DNA from: WYZ-LMO2 sp040514265
GTDB lineage: Archaea > Halobacteriota > Archaeoglobi > Archaeoglobales > Archaeoglobaceae
NCBI GenBank assembly: GCA_040514265.1
Contig: JBEVCD010000051.1
Location: forward strand, 1-18,295
Direction: 5' to 3'
Length of the DNA: 18,295 nucleotides
Numbering within the stretch: the stretch's first letter is position 1; each line of letters starts with the position of its first letter. Below the pieces are notes generated by a model. The model had not been told where the DNA came from, did not search any database, and saw nothing but the letters and a program-made list of their open reading frames with translations. This document shows positions 6,298 to 12,965 of the stretch, piece after piece. The position numbers were made by a program, and so were the translations under genes.

Positions 6298-7599
6298 TTA
6301 GATTTTTCTCCTGTCGATGACCCTCTTAGCCTTGCCTTCGAACCTCTGCAGGGTTCCCGGATTTACGACCTCCACCTTAGCCCACACGTTCAGCACGGAC
6401 TTCAGTTCCTCGGCGACTCTCCTTTCGAGATCCAAGATGTCTGACGTCCTGTCGAACCTGAACTCGGGATTCAGCTCCACCTGCACGATCATCTGGTCGA
6501 GCCCGTTCTCCTCCCTTTCGAGCACGATCATGTAGTGTTCACCGAGCTCCGGGAACTTCATGAGGACGTGCTCGATCTGGCTCGGGAACACGTTTACGCC
6601 TCTAACAATTATCATGTCGTCCGTTCTGCCGAGTATGCGCATGATCCTCGGGTGCGTCCTTCCGCAGGCGCACCTGTCGAACTCTGCGTAAGTTAGATCC
6701 CCTGTCCTCCACCTTATGAGCGGCAACGCCTCCTTGCTGAGAGTTGTCACGACCAGTTCGCCCCTCTCACCTTCACCCACCGGCTCGCCGGTTTCGGGGT
6801 CAACGATCTCTATCAGGAAGTGGTCCGCCCAGACGTGGATCCCCTGCCTCTCAACGCACTCCGTGAAGAGGGGTCCGCTGAGCTCGGATGTTCCGTAGAC
6901 GTCGTAGGCTGTTATACCCGTCTTTTTCTCTATCCTATTTCTCGTCTCCTCGCTCCAGGGTTCGGCGCCGAATATGCCCGCTCTCAGCTGGGTATCGTTA
7001 GCTATGTCGACGCCCATCTTGGAGGCGTACTCGGTGAGGTACAGGAAGTAGGACGGGGTGCAGGCGATGACGGTCGTTCCCAGATCTCTCATTAGCTCTA
7101 CCTGCCTCGCCGTGTTACCGGCTGAAATCGGAATTACGGTGGCTCCGAGCCTTTCGGCTGCGTAGTGGAAACCGAGACCGCCTGTGAAGAGTCCGTAGCC
7201 ATAGGCTATCTGCATTATATCGTCGCTGCTGACCCCGCAGCTCACAAGTCCTCTGCAGAGGCACTCCACCCACACCCGTATGTCATTGTCGGTGTAACCG
7301 ACAACCGTGGGCTTCCCGGTCGTGCCGCTGGAAGCGTGAAATCTGACGACCTGCGACAGCGGAACGCAGAACATGCCGAACGGGTAGTTGTCTCTCAAGT
7401 CCTGCTTTTTCGTGAACGGAAGCTTCGTTACGTCTTCGAGCGTTCTGATGTCGTCCGGATGAACTCCCGCTTCCTTGAACCTTCTCCGGTAGAATGGGGA
7501 GTAGTCGTAGACGATTCTGACGAGCGCTCTGAGTTTCCTCTCCTGAATCGTCGTCAGGTCTTCGACGCTCATTCTCTCGATCGCTGGGTTCCAGTACAT
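6298..7599 (-). CDS. paaK: phenylacetate-CoA ligase family, AMP-forming
   Basis: This 433-residue adenylate-forming enzyme resembles phenylacetate-CoA ligase, which activates aryl acids to CoA thioesters through an acyl-AMP intermediate. Seen directly: the ATP-binding P-loop HASSGTTGKPT (residues 88-98), the YGTSE motif (235-239), the RWRTGDL motif near residue 306, and the C-terminal hinge with GRTDDMIIVRG. Length matches the family norm of about 430. In archaea these enzymes usually act with indolepyruvate or other ketoacid oxidoreductases in aromatic amino acid breakdown; the exact substrate cannot be read from sequence. It is the first gene of the minus-strand operon. A TATA-like box at 7621-7630 lies about 26 bases before the ATG, suggesting a leaderless message. 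Confidence 0.93.
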   Translation of the reverse strand: MYWNPAIERMSVEDLTTIQERKLRALVRIVYDYSPFYRRRFKEAGVHPDDIRTLEDVTKLPFTKKQDLRDNYPFGMFCVPLSQVVRFHASSGTTGKPTVVGYTDNDIRVWVECLCRGLVSCGVSSDDIMQIAYGYGLFTGGLGFHYAAERLGATVIPISAGNTARQVELMRDLGTTVIACTPSYFLYLTEYASKMGVDIANDTQLRAGIFGAEPWSEETRNRIEKKTGITAYDVYGTSELSGPLFTECVERQGIHVWADHFLIEIVDPETGEPVGEGERGELVVTTLSKEALPLIRWRTGDLTYAEFDRCACGRTHPRIMRILGRTDDMIIVRGVNVFPSQIEHVLMKFPELGEHYMIVLEREENGLDQMIVQVELNPEFRFDRTSDILDLERRVAEELKSVLNVWAKVEVVNPGTLQRFEGKAKRVIDRRKI

Positions 7600-7620
7600 G
7601 AACGACAGTTCGCTGGCGTG

Positions 7621-7630
7621 CTAATATTGT
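7621..7630 (-). promoter_or_regulatory. TATA box of the paaK operon
   Basis: Minus-strand ACAATATTAG is centred about 26 bases upstream of the ATG at 7599. It lies in the short gap between the CAT tRNA and paaK. Confidence 0.45.
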
Positions 7631-7648
7631 TTGCGACAGAAGTGCAGA

Positions 7649-7723
7649 TGGGCCCGGAGGGATTTGAACCCTCGACCGCCCGGTTATGAGCCGGGCGCTC
7701 TGACCTGGCTAAGCTACGGGCCC
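7649..7723 (-). tRNA. tRNA with CAT anticodon (elongator Met or Ile2)
   Basis: The minus strand folds with acceptor GGGCCCG/CGGGCCC, anticodon stem CCCGG/CCGGG around loop CTCATAA, and T arm GAGGG-TTCAAAT-CCCTC. The discriminator is A and no CCA is encoded. The first pair is G-C, not the A1-U72 typical of archaeal initiators, so it is not the initiator. CAT can be elongator Met or the Ile2 tRNA whose C34 becomes agmatidine to read AUA; sequence alone leaves this open. Confidence 0.92.
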
Positions 7724-7743
7724 CTGTCTTTCTGGTATCTTTA

Positions 7744-7754
7744 GGTTTATTAAG
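7744..7754 (-). promoter_or_regulatory. TATA box of the CAT tRNA
   Basis: Minus-strand CTTAATAAACC is centred about 26 bases upstream of the tRNA 5' end at 7723. From here to about 7885 I find no convincing gene or RNA. Confidence 0.5.
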
Positions 7755-7891
7755 ATTGTGATTGCAGTTGTCGGTTGTAGCCTCAGATAGTGCAGAGCAA
7801 GATCTGTGTTGGTGAGCCCTCAAAGCCACGGAACTCCGCCAGAGGATAACCACTCCGATATCTCCAAAAAAAATGCTCATTTGCTCAGCAA

Positions 7892-7903
7892 GCTTTTTAA
7901 AGC
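7892..7903 (+). promoter_or_regulatory. promoter of the metal-regulator/transporter operon
   Basis: GCTTT-TT-AAAGC is an inverted repeat with a TTTTTAAA core, centred about 25 bases before the ATG at 7922. An AAAATTTT palindrome follows at 7910-7917. Either could be the binding site of the DtxR-like protein encoded just downstream (autoregulation); this is inference. Confidence 0.45.
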
Positions 7904-7921
7904 GTCGCAAAAATTTTCTAT

Positions 7922-8302
7922 ATGCGAACAGAGTTCGTTCTTCGAAAAGTTTACGAGATATGGGAAAAGGAGGGTATAGTCGGACCTTCCAGACTAGCCG
8001 AAGTTCTGAACATCTCGAAGTCTACGGCTCACAGACTCCTCAGCTCAATCTCCAGCGCCGGATACGGAAGATACATCGAAAGGAAAGGTCTAATATTGAA
8101 CAGGAACGGAATCGAAGCCGCTAAGAAGGCGATAAGGAAGCACAGGCTCATCGAGTGTCTCCTGCACGACATCGGAGTCTCCGACGTTTGTGGAGAGGCT
8201 GAAAGGATCGAGACGAGTGCGGGGAGAGAGCTGCTGAGGACGCTCGAAGAGAAATACGGGAACAGGAGGCTCTGCCCATGTGGAAAGGAAATACCGCGAT
8301 AA
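7922..8302 (+). CDS. DtxR/MntR-like metal-dependent transcription regulator
   Basis: The 126 residues comprise a winged helix-turn-helix (about 1-60; recognition region SRLAEVLNISKSTAHRLL) and a DtxR-type dimerisation and metal-binding domain (about 61-126), without the SH3-like third domain. The RKHRLIE segment gives His74 and Glu78, matching two DtxR metal ligands. In the next helix the usual H-x3-C-x2-E-H pattern reads Cys90, Glu94, Glu97, Thr98, so the second metal site is altered. The tail CPCGKEIPR corresponds to the end of the DtxR dimerisation domain. It is first in an operon with a metal ABC transporter, overlapping it by 25 bases, so it probably represses these genes when metal is plentiful. 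The metal is not evident from sequence. Confidence 0.82.
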   Translation: MRTEFVLRKVYEIWEKEGIVGPSRLAEVLNISKSTAHRLLSSISSAGYGRYIERKGLILNRNGIEAAKKAIRKHRLIECLLHDIGVSDVCGEAERIETSAGRELLRTLEEKYGNRRLCPCGKEIPR

Positions 8303-9180
8303 TTCTGCTTCTGCTGATCCAGCCGGCGACGGCTTACGTAGTCGTGACGATTCCCGATCTTGAGAGTGTGGCTTCAGCGGTTTGCGGTTGCGAGGTCTTC
8401 TCGCTGAGCGTAGCTGATCCTCACTCTTACTCCCTCAGCGCCTCCGACTACGAGCTTCTTCAGAACGCCGAGCTGATAGTTTTAGCGAATTCGAGACTCC
8501 TGGGCTTCGAGAGGAAGATCAAGGAGGAGTTCGAGAACGTCCTCGACGTGGAGGACTACGGAATCGAATTCGAGGACTGTGCGGGTTACGAAGACAACCC
8601 CCACGGGTACTGGATGCGTCCCGAAAACGTGATAGCTATTGCGAGGGCTATCAAAAACGAGCTCTCCAGACTGCATCCCGAGAGGGCTGCAGAGTATGAG
8701 GAGAACTTCGAAAGCTTCAGGTCTCTGGTGGAGAAGGCTAGCGAAGCAGCCAGGGAGATAGCCGGGATCGAAGGGAAGAAGTTCGTAGCCCTCGTTCCGG
8801 CTATGTGCTACGTCGTCTCCTCCCTCGGCGGAGAAGTTGAGAGCGTTCTCTTCAGCGAAGCCGCGACTCTCTCAACTCCCGAGCTCGAAGAGGTAAAGCG
8901 CATGCTGAAGAGCGGCGAGGTTGCGGCTATTGTGGCTCCGGAATTTGCCAGGAACATGAGGGGAGGAAGCTTGGCGGAATCTCTGGCTGCAGAAACGGGT
9001 AGCGAGGTCGTTTACGTTGAGTTCTCGACAGAAAAAGACTACGTGGTAAAGCTACTGGAAAACGCGGCGGAGTTCGAAGTAAAGAGGTGCGTCGCAACCG
9101 ACAACTGGCTCGTGATAGCTCTCTCCGTTACTTGCTTAGCCGAGGCGTTCACCCTCGTCTACTTGGGGGTGAGGAGATGA
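8278..9180 (+). CDS. metal ABC transporter substrate-binding protein (ZnuA/TroA family)
   Basis: This 300-residue protein has an N-terminal signal sequence (about 1-19) and a hydrophobic C-terminal helix (about 275-298), so it is likely held at the outer face of the membrane by that helix and not by a lipid. Candidate metal ligands typical of cluster A-I binding proteins are His49 in VADPHSY and His109 in DNPHGYW, with an acidic residue in VAPEFAR as a possible later ligand. No His-rich loop like that of bacterial ZnuA is seen. Substrate is probably Zn2+ or Mn2+, judged from the family and the neighbouring DtxR-like regulator. The ATG lies inside the regulator's last codons, and the stop overlaps the ATPase start (ATGA). 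Confidence 0.85.
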   Translation: MWKGNTAIILLLLIQPATAYVVVTIPDLESVASAVCGCEVFSLSVADPHSYSLSASDYELLQNAELIVLANSRLLGFERKIKEEFENVLDVEDYGIEFEDCAGYEDNPHGYWMRPENVIAIARAIKNELSRLHPERAAEYEENFESFRSLVEKASEAAREIAGIEGKKFVALVPAMCYVVSSLGGEVESVLFSEAATLSTPELEEVKRMLKSGEVAAIVAPEFARNMRGGSLAESLAAETGSEVVYVEFSTEKDYVVKLLENAAEFEVKRCVATDNWLVIALSVTCLAEAFTLVYLGVRR

Positions 9181-9902
9181 TAGTCGCGAGGAACGTCACG
9201 TACAGCTACAATGGAAACCCGGCGCTGGAAGACGTGAGCTTTGAAATAGAGGAGGGAGAACTCATAGTCATCCTAGGACCGAACGGAGCCGGAAAGAGTA
9301 CGCTGCTGAAGATACTTGCGGGAATTTTGGAACCTCAAAAGGGCGAAATCGTTGTTTTTGGAATGAGAGGTAGGAGCATAAAAAAAGTCGTCGGTTACCT
9401 TCCGCAGAGGGATAATCTGAACCTCGAAGTGCCTCTGAGAGTAATCGACGTTCTCAGACTGGCAGCTAAGGCGAAGGGTGTGGAACTCAACAGAGACCTG
9501 CTCGAAATGGTCGGAGTCGACGGCTATGCTCTCTTCCGCGAGCTGAGTGGTGGTCAGCAGCAGAGGGTGCTGATAGCGAGAACTCTCATTGGCGATCCGA
9601 AGGTAATCTTGCTTGACGAGCCCTTCAACGGCGTCGACGTCGCGAACCAGAGGAGGATCGCAGAACATCTCAGGGAGCTCGCGGACAACGGCAGAAGCGT
9701 CGTGGTTGTTGTGCATAACGTGAACCCGATTTTGCACGAAGCCGACAGGGTGATGTTGCTCAACAGAAGGCTCGTGGCGATAGGAAAGCCGAACGAGGTC
9801 TTCACGGATGAGAACGTGGAGAAGACGTACGGAAGCAGAATACCGCTGGTCGTTTGCGAGGAGGGCATAATCCATCCGCTGTACGGTGAATACCATGCAT
9901 AG
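9177..9902 (+). CDS. metal ABC transporter ATP-binding protein (ZnuC-like)
   Basis: This 241-residue ABC ATPase has Walker A GPNGAGKST at residues 34-42, a Q-loop in YLPQRDN, the signature LSGGQQQR at 123-130, Walker B VILLDEP at 143-149 and an H-loop histidine in VVVVHNVNP. It should power the permease encoded next. I start at the ATG at 9177, which overlaps the upstream stop as ATGA and follows a good ribosome binding site (GGTGAGGAG); a longer frame from 9087 would overlap the binding-protein gene by 90 bases. The end of the gene overlaps the permease start. Confidence 0.93.
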   Translation: MIVARNVTYSYNGNPALEDVSFEIEEGELIVILGPNGAGKSTLLKILAGILEPQKGEIVVFGMRGRSIKKVVGYLPQRDNLNLEVPLRVIDVLRLAAKAKGVELNRDLLEMVGVDGYALFRELSGGQQQRVLIARTLIGDPKVILLDEPFNGVDVANQRRIAEHLRELADNGRSVVVVVHNVNPILHEADRVMLLNRRLVAIGKPNEVFTDENVEKTYGSRIPLVVCEEGIIHPLYGEYHA

Positions 9903-10665
9903 CATTGTGGCAGCCGTAGCAACTTCGCTTCTGGCTTCGCTGGCTGGGAGTATCAGCGTCTTCAGGAAGTCCACGTTCCTGGTTGCCGCCTCGGCTCACG
10001 CAGCCTTAGCCGGAGCTTCGCTTGCGGTAATGCTGAACTCCTTCGGCGTCGAAGTAGATGAACTGCTCGTAACACTCCTCTTCGCCACGCTGATGACTGC
10101 GATGTCGGCGAGGATTTCAAAAGAACCGGACGTGGGAGCTTCACTAGTCTTCGCCATTTCCATGGGGCTAGCGGCTCTCTTTCTGTCGCTATCCCGTGAG
10201 AAGGCTGCGGTGGCGTGGAATCTCCTCTTCGGAGACCTGATGCTTCTCGGTCAGAGGGAAGTCGCAGCTTTAGCGGTTGCAGCCAGCGTAGTTGCTATCG
10301 TTTTTGCCGCGAGCTTCAGCGACTTCCTGTTTGTGGCGTTCGACAGGGAGGGAGCTGAGGTCTACGGAGTCAACTGCGGACTCGTAGACCTGGCGGCTGC
10401 AGTAATCGTTGCGGTCTCCACCGTCGCAGCTCTTCGAGCCGTAGGGGCTGTGCTCATCTATGCGCTCTTCGTCGCACCCGCTGCGGCTTCTCTGCACGTT
10501 TCGAGGAGCGTCGGACAGTCGATCGCTCTTTCGTTTGCGATCGCACTGCTTTCGCTGATCCTGGGCGTGGCAGCCTCTTACGCTCTCAAAATTTCAGCCA
10601 GCGCGGCTGCAGCAATAGTAGCAAGCCTGGTCTACCTCAGCATTTATAAAGCGAGGACCGAGTGA
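9895..10665 (+). CDS. metal ABC transporter permease (ZnuB-like, ABC-3 family)
   Basis: The roughly 256-residue protein is a multi-helix membrane protein with seven or more hydrophobic segments, fitting the ABC-3 permease family of zinc and manganese importers. Family-like features include the early SLLASLAGSISVFRKSTFLV region and the C-terminal VGAVLIYALFVAPAAAS segment. The ATG at 9895 follows GGTGA at a spacing of about five bases and overlaps the ATPase stop; a GTG at 9886 would add three residues. Two units should form the membrane channel with the ATPase above. It is fourth in the operon, and ccmC begins four bases after its stop. Confidence 0.88.
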   Translation: MHSIVAAVATSLLASLAGSISVFRKSTFLVAASAHAALAGASLAVMLNSFGVEVDELLVTLLFATLMTAMSARISKEPDVGASLVFAISMGLAALFLSLSREKAAVAWNLLFGDLMLLGQREVAALAVAASVVAIVFAASFSDFLFVAFDREGAEVYGVNCGLVDLAAAVIVAVSTVAALRAVGAVLIYALFVAPAAASLHVSRSVGQSIALSFAIALLSLILGVAASYALKISASAAAAIVASLVYLSIYKARTE

Positions 10666-10669
10666 AAGT

Positions 10670-11320
10670 ATGCGCACCGCTCTGCTTGCGCACGTAGCAG
10701 GTTTAGCTCTGCTAGCCTATGGATGCTACAAAGCCTTCACACTCCCTCCGGTTGGGGGTAACATAGCCGAAAACTACAGGATAGTCTTTTTTCACGTTCC
10801 AGCAGCTATTTCGGCTTTCACAGCCTTCACCGTTACCTTCACATTTTCGGCAGCGTTCCTCGCAAGAAACAATTACAGGTTCGACGTCTTCGCCGAGAGC
10901 TCGGCGCGCTTCGGCATGGCTATGATAACAGCCGCGCTGATCAGTGGCTCGGTGTGGGCTAAGGTGGCGTGGGGGAGTTACTGGAACTGGGATCCCCGCG
11001 AGACGTTCGTGCTGGTTCTCTGGTTCGCCTACGCAGCCTACTTCGCTCTGAGGGCTAGCATCGAGGACTACGAAGTGAAAGCAAGGTATTCGGCGATATA
11101 CGCGATATTAGCCTTCGTAACGGTTCCGATAAGCTATCTGTCGTCCATCCTCTTTCCGTCGCTTCACCCGACTACAGCGGAGCTTAGATTCGACGCAGCC
11201 AGAGGGATGACGCTCGGAGTTATGATAACATCCTTCCTTCTGATCTACGTCTCCTACCTCCTCCTCGACGCCAAGCTGAGGATCGTAGAGTCGAAGTTCG
11301 GGGGTGTCCTCCTTGAGTGA
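10670..11320 (+). CDS. ccmC: CcmC-type cytochrome c maturation / heme-handling membrane protein
   Basis: The 216-residue protein has about six membrane helices and the tryptophan-rich heme-handling motif WGSYWNWDPRET (near residues 103-114) that defines the CcmC/CcmF/CcsA superfamily. Histidines that could hold heme from either side are His42 in VFFHVPAA and His166 in SLHPTTA. Its size and single WWD motif match CcmC, which presents heme to CcmE for attachment to c-type cytochromes at the outer face. It starts four bases after the permease stop, so it belongs to the metal-transport operon. It is followed by an overlapping CcmD-like reading frame, which supports the CcmC assignment. Confidence 0.88.
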   Translation: MRTALLAHVAGLALLAYGCYKAFTLPPVGGNIAENYRIVFFHVPAAISAFTAFTVTFTFSAAFLARNNYRFDVFAESSARFGMAMITAALISGSVWAKVAWGSYWNWDPRETFVLVLWFAYAAYFALRASIEDYEVKARYSAIYAILAFVTVPISYLSSILFPSLHPTTAELRFDAARGMTLGVMITSFLLIYVSYLLLDAKLRIVESKFGGVLLE

Positions 11321-11426
11321 CTATCAAGCCGTGATCGTAGCCTCGATGGTAGTCCTCCTGGCGCTGCTCATAGTATTTTTACTGACCTACCGCAAGGTCG
11401 TGGAGCTGACGAGGAAGTTCAATTGA
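11313..11426 (+). CDS. CcmD-like small membrane protein, 37 residues
   Basis: This gene is shorter than most gene callers' limits. It starts at TTG 11313, six bases after a GGGGGTG ribosome binding site and overlapping the ccmC stop. The product has a short polar N-terminus (MSDYQAV), one membrane helix (VVLLALLIVFLLTY) and a basic tail (RKVVELTRKFN). That is the plan of CcmD, the small partner that holds CcmC with the CcmAB ABC transporter, and its position directly after ccmC fits. CcmD sequences are poorly conserved, so the call rests on size, topology and position. An upstream GTG at 11304 is an alternative start. Its TGA is interlocked with the TGA of the convergent nucleotidyltransferase. 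Confidence 0.75.
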   Translation: MSDYQAVIVASMVVLLALLIVFLLTYRKVVELTRKFN

Positions 11427-12111
11427 TTCTTCTCCTTATCGCGGGATTTCTCGAAACTATTTCGTTCAGTGCCGACTCGAAGCTCTCTTCGAGCGGTATC
11501 TGCTCGCAGAGGAATATGCCGGTCCTTCCAACCTCTCTCCTTCTCTTCAGAACCCTCATTCTCTCCTGAACGGTGTCGACGGATACCCCCAGAAGCTTGG
11601 CTACGCTGCTCGGGTGCAAGTCTGTGAGAGGTATCTCGCGGTGCCCCTTAGAAGTCGGGACTATCAGAACGAGCCTCTTATCGACTCCGGCGACCCTTTC
11701 GCCTCTCTTCAGACCTTCGAGGTCCAAGCACCCTCCGAACCGGTAGAACTCTATCTCCCTGTCCTTCATCTTGACGAGCGGGAAGCTGACGGTAGTGTTC
11801 TCGGAAAGCACGTATTCGCCCTTTATCGCGTAGCTCGGCGTAGCTTGGACGATTCTCTTTTCGAGGACCTCGAACGGCTCTACCGCTATCTCTATCTTGT
11901 AGGACGGAACAGTCATCGGGACGAATATGTCCACGTCGCTCTTCTCCTTCACATCACCTCTGGCGATGCTTCCGTAGACGATGCTTGGCAAACCGTTTTT
12001 CTGCAGCTCCTCCATCACCTCTCTAGCTCTCCTTCTTTTGAGCTCCAGAAGCTCCCAGTGCTCGTCACTGTACTCTACCACCCTCCTCGCCCCAAACGTC
12101 GCTACCCTCAT
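11419..12111 (-). CDS. nucleotidyltransferase-domain protein (pol beta fold)
   Basis: This 230-residue protein has the nucleotidyltransferase signature YGSIARGDVKEKSDVDIFV: Gly47-Ser48, then Asp59 and Asp61 as metal-binding catalytic residues. A central region with many strands follows, then a C-terminal segment with a helix-turn-helix look (HPSSVAKLLGVSVDTVQERM) and a basic stretch RVLKRRREV. It matches the plan of uncharacterised archaeal DNA polymerase beta-like nucleotidyltransferases; whether it modifies RNA, protein or small molecules is unknown. The ATG overlaps the CutA stop (ATGA, 12111-12108), so it is the last gene of the aMBF1-CutA operon. Its stop at 11419 is interlocked with that of the CcmD-like gene. 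Confidence 0.82.
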   Translation of the reverse strand: MRVATFGARRVVEYSDEHWELLELKRRRAREVMEELQKNGLPSIVYGSIARGDVKEKSDVDIFVPMTVPSYKIEIAVEPFEVLEKRIVQATPSYAIKGEYVLSENTTVSFPLVKMKDREIEFYRFGGCLDLEGLKRGERVAGVDKRLVLIVPTSKGHREIPLTDLHPSSVAKLLGVSVDTVQERMRVLKRRREVGRTGIFLCEQIPLEESFESALNEIVSRNPAIRRRIN

Positions 12112-12416
12112 TCTACCGTCTCGTCTATCCAGTCGAGGAACTCCCTGAGCCCCCTCTCCACTGATATCTCACAGATACACGGCACAGTGTAGCTGTGCAT
12201 GCTCTTAACGAGCTCCCTGATCTCGGAGAACTTTTCGGCTTTCGTCTTTATGATCATTGCGAACTCCAGAGCAGTCTCTATCTTTCCCTCCCACCAGAAC
12301 ATGGATCTGACAGGGAAGATGTTAACGCAGGCTGCAAGCCTCTTTTCGAGGAGGGCTCTTGCTATCTTTTCAGCCTCCTCCTGCGAAGGCGTCGTGACGT
12401 AAACGAAGCTGTACAT
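12108..12416 (-). CDS. cutA: CutA1-type divalent cation tolerance protein
   Basis: The 102 residues are a complete CutA1 domain, a small ferredoxin-like fold that forms very stable trimers. Family hallmarks are the N-terminal VYVTTPSQEEAEKIARALLE segment, the LAACVNIFP strand with its conserved cysteine, the SMFWWEGKIE turn and the HSYTVPCICEI segment. The family is linked to tolerance of copper and other divalent metals in bacteria, but its molecular action is unclear. It starts 18 bases after aMBF1 and is coupled to the nucleotidyltransferase by an ATGA overlap. Confidence 0.95.
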   Translation of the reverse strand: MYSFVYVTTPSQEEAEKIARALLEKRLAACVNIFPVRSMFWWEGKIETALEFAMIIKTKAEKFSEIRELVKSMHSYTVPCICEISVERGLREFLDWIDETVE

Positions 12417-12434
12417 GGGCTAAGTTTGCCGACG

Positions 12435-12899
12435 TTATTTTTTCTTTTTCCTCACTACCACGACATCTCCGAGCGTAAGACTCGTCGGCCTTCCGCCCTC
12501 TACCTTCACTTCCGGCACGTTTTCCCTGAGGCTCACGCCGAAGACCCTTTCGAGCTTCTCCACGACCTCGGGTTCCGGGGTTATCTCCCCCCTCTCTATC
12601 TTTTTTATCAGCGACTCCTTCTCCTGTATTCTCTTCGCCAGCTCTTCCTGGCTCCAGCCTCTCCTTTCCCTCTCCCTCCTTACGACTTCGTGGAAGTCGT
12701 CGATCAGTTCGTATTCGAAGCTGATCTTCGTCTGTGGTCTCCTTTTCGGTATCGCGACCTTTCTTACTCCCGGCTGGGACACGAGGCTCGGCTTCTCGCT
12801 ACCGTGCTGCTTGCAAGAGGCGCAGACGGTAACTTCGCTCCCCTCTACGACCACTTTATAGCCGCGAGAAATCGGCTTGCCGCATATTTCGCAGTTCAT
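12435..12899 (-). CDS. archaeal multiprotein bridging factor 1 (zinc ribbon plus HTH)
   Basis: The 154-residue protein starts with a zinc ribbon (Cys3/Cys6 in MNCEICG and Cys26/Cys29 in VCASC), then a basic linker and a Cro/C1-type helix-turn-helix (about 66-125, with RGWSQEELAKRIQEKESLIKK), ending in a lysine run. This is the layout of archaeal MBF1, a ribosome-associated or transcription coactivator-like protein. I start at the ATG at 12899, which opens into the zinc ribbon; a TATA box at 12916-12923 puts the transcript start near this codon. A TTG at 12911 would add four residues. It is divergent from PAN and first in an operon with cutA and the nucleotidyltransferase. Confidence 0.93.
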   Translation of the reverse strand: MNCEICGKPISRGYKVVVEGSEVTVCASCKQHGSEKPSLVSQPGVRKVAIPKRRPQTKISFEYELIDDFHEVVRRERERRGWSQEELAKRIQEKESLIKKIERGEITPEPEVVEKLERVFGVSLRENVPEVKVEGGRPTSLTLGDVVVVRKKKK

Positions 12900-12915
12900 G
12901 CGATCACCCAATAAG

Positions 12916-12923
12916 TTAATATA
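12916..12923 (-). promoter_or_regulatory. TATA box of the aMBF1 operon
   Basis: Minus-strand TATATTAA lies 17-24 bases upstream of the aMBF1 ATG. Only nine bases separate it from the PAN TATA box, so the two divergent genes share a compact promoter region. Confidence 0.55.
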
Positions 12924-12932
12924 GGTGGAGGG

Positions 12933-12941
12933 ACATATAAC
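12933..12941 (+). promoter_or_regulatory. TATA box of PAN
   Basis: ACATATAAC is centred about 29 bases before the ATG at 12966, which supports that start over the TTG at 12945. A GGTG at 12957-12960 could be a weak ribosome binding site. Confidence 0.55.
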
Positions 12942-12945
12942 AATT

Positions 12946-12958
12946 TGGAGGCTCCGGG
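12946..12958 (+). repeat. 13-base inverted repeat, arm 1 (before PAN)
   Basis: TGGAGGCTCCGGG lies between the PAN TATA box and its ATG. Its exact reverse complement is at 14171-14183, just after the PAN stop. The element contains GGAG-G-CTCC, itself an inverted repeat, so it could be a protein-binding site. Confidence 0.6.
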
Positions 12959-12965
12959 TGTAAGT

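Noticed and set aside
7755..7890. possible H/ACA or other small RNA between the CAT tRNA and the regulator
   Set aside because: Short complementary stretches exist, but no convincing hairpin with a correctly placed ACA and no clear C/D boxes. I see nothing supportable here.
9087..9176. 30-residue N-terminal extension of the ABC ATPase
   Set aside because: It overlaps the membrane anchor of the binding protein, whereas the ATG at 9177 has an ATGA overlap and a good ribosome binding site.
9273..9974. 233-residue frame antisense to the ABC ATPase
   Set aside because: It is a shadow of the conserved ATPase motifs on the plus strand, with no family likeness.
12945..12965. TTG start of PAN adding seven residues
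   Set aside because: It lies only a few bases after the TATA box, upstream of the expected transcript start; the ATG at 12966 gives a normal PAN length.
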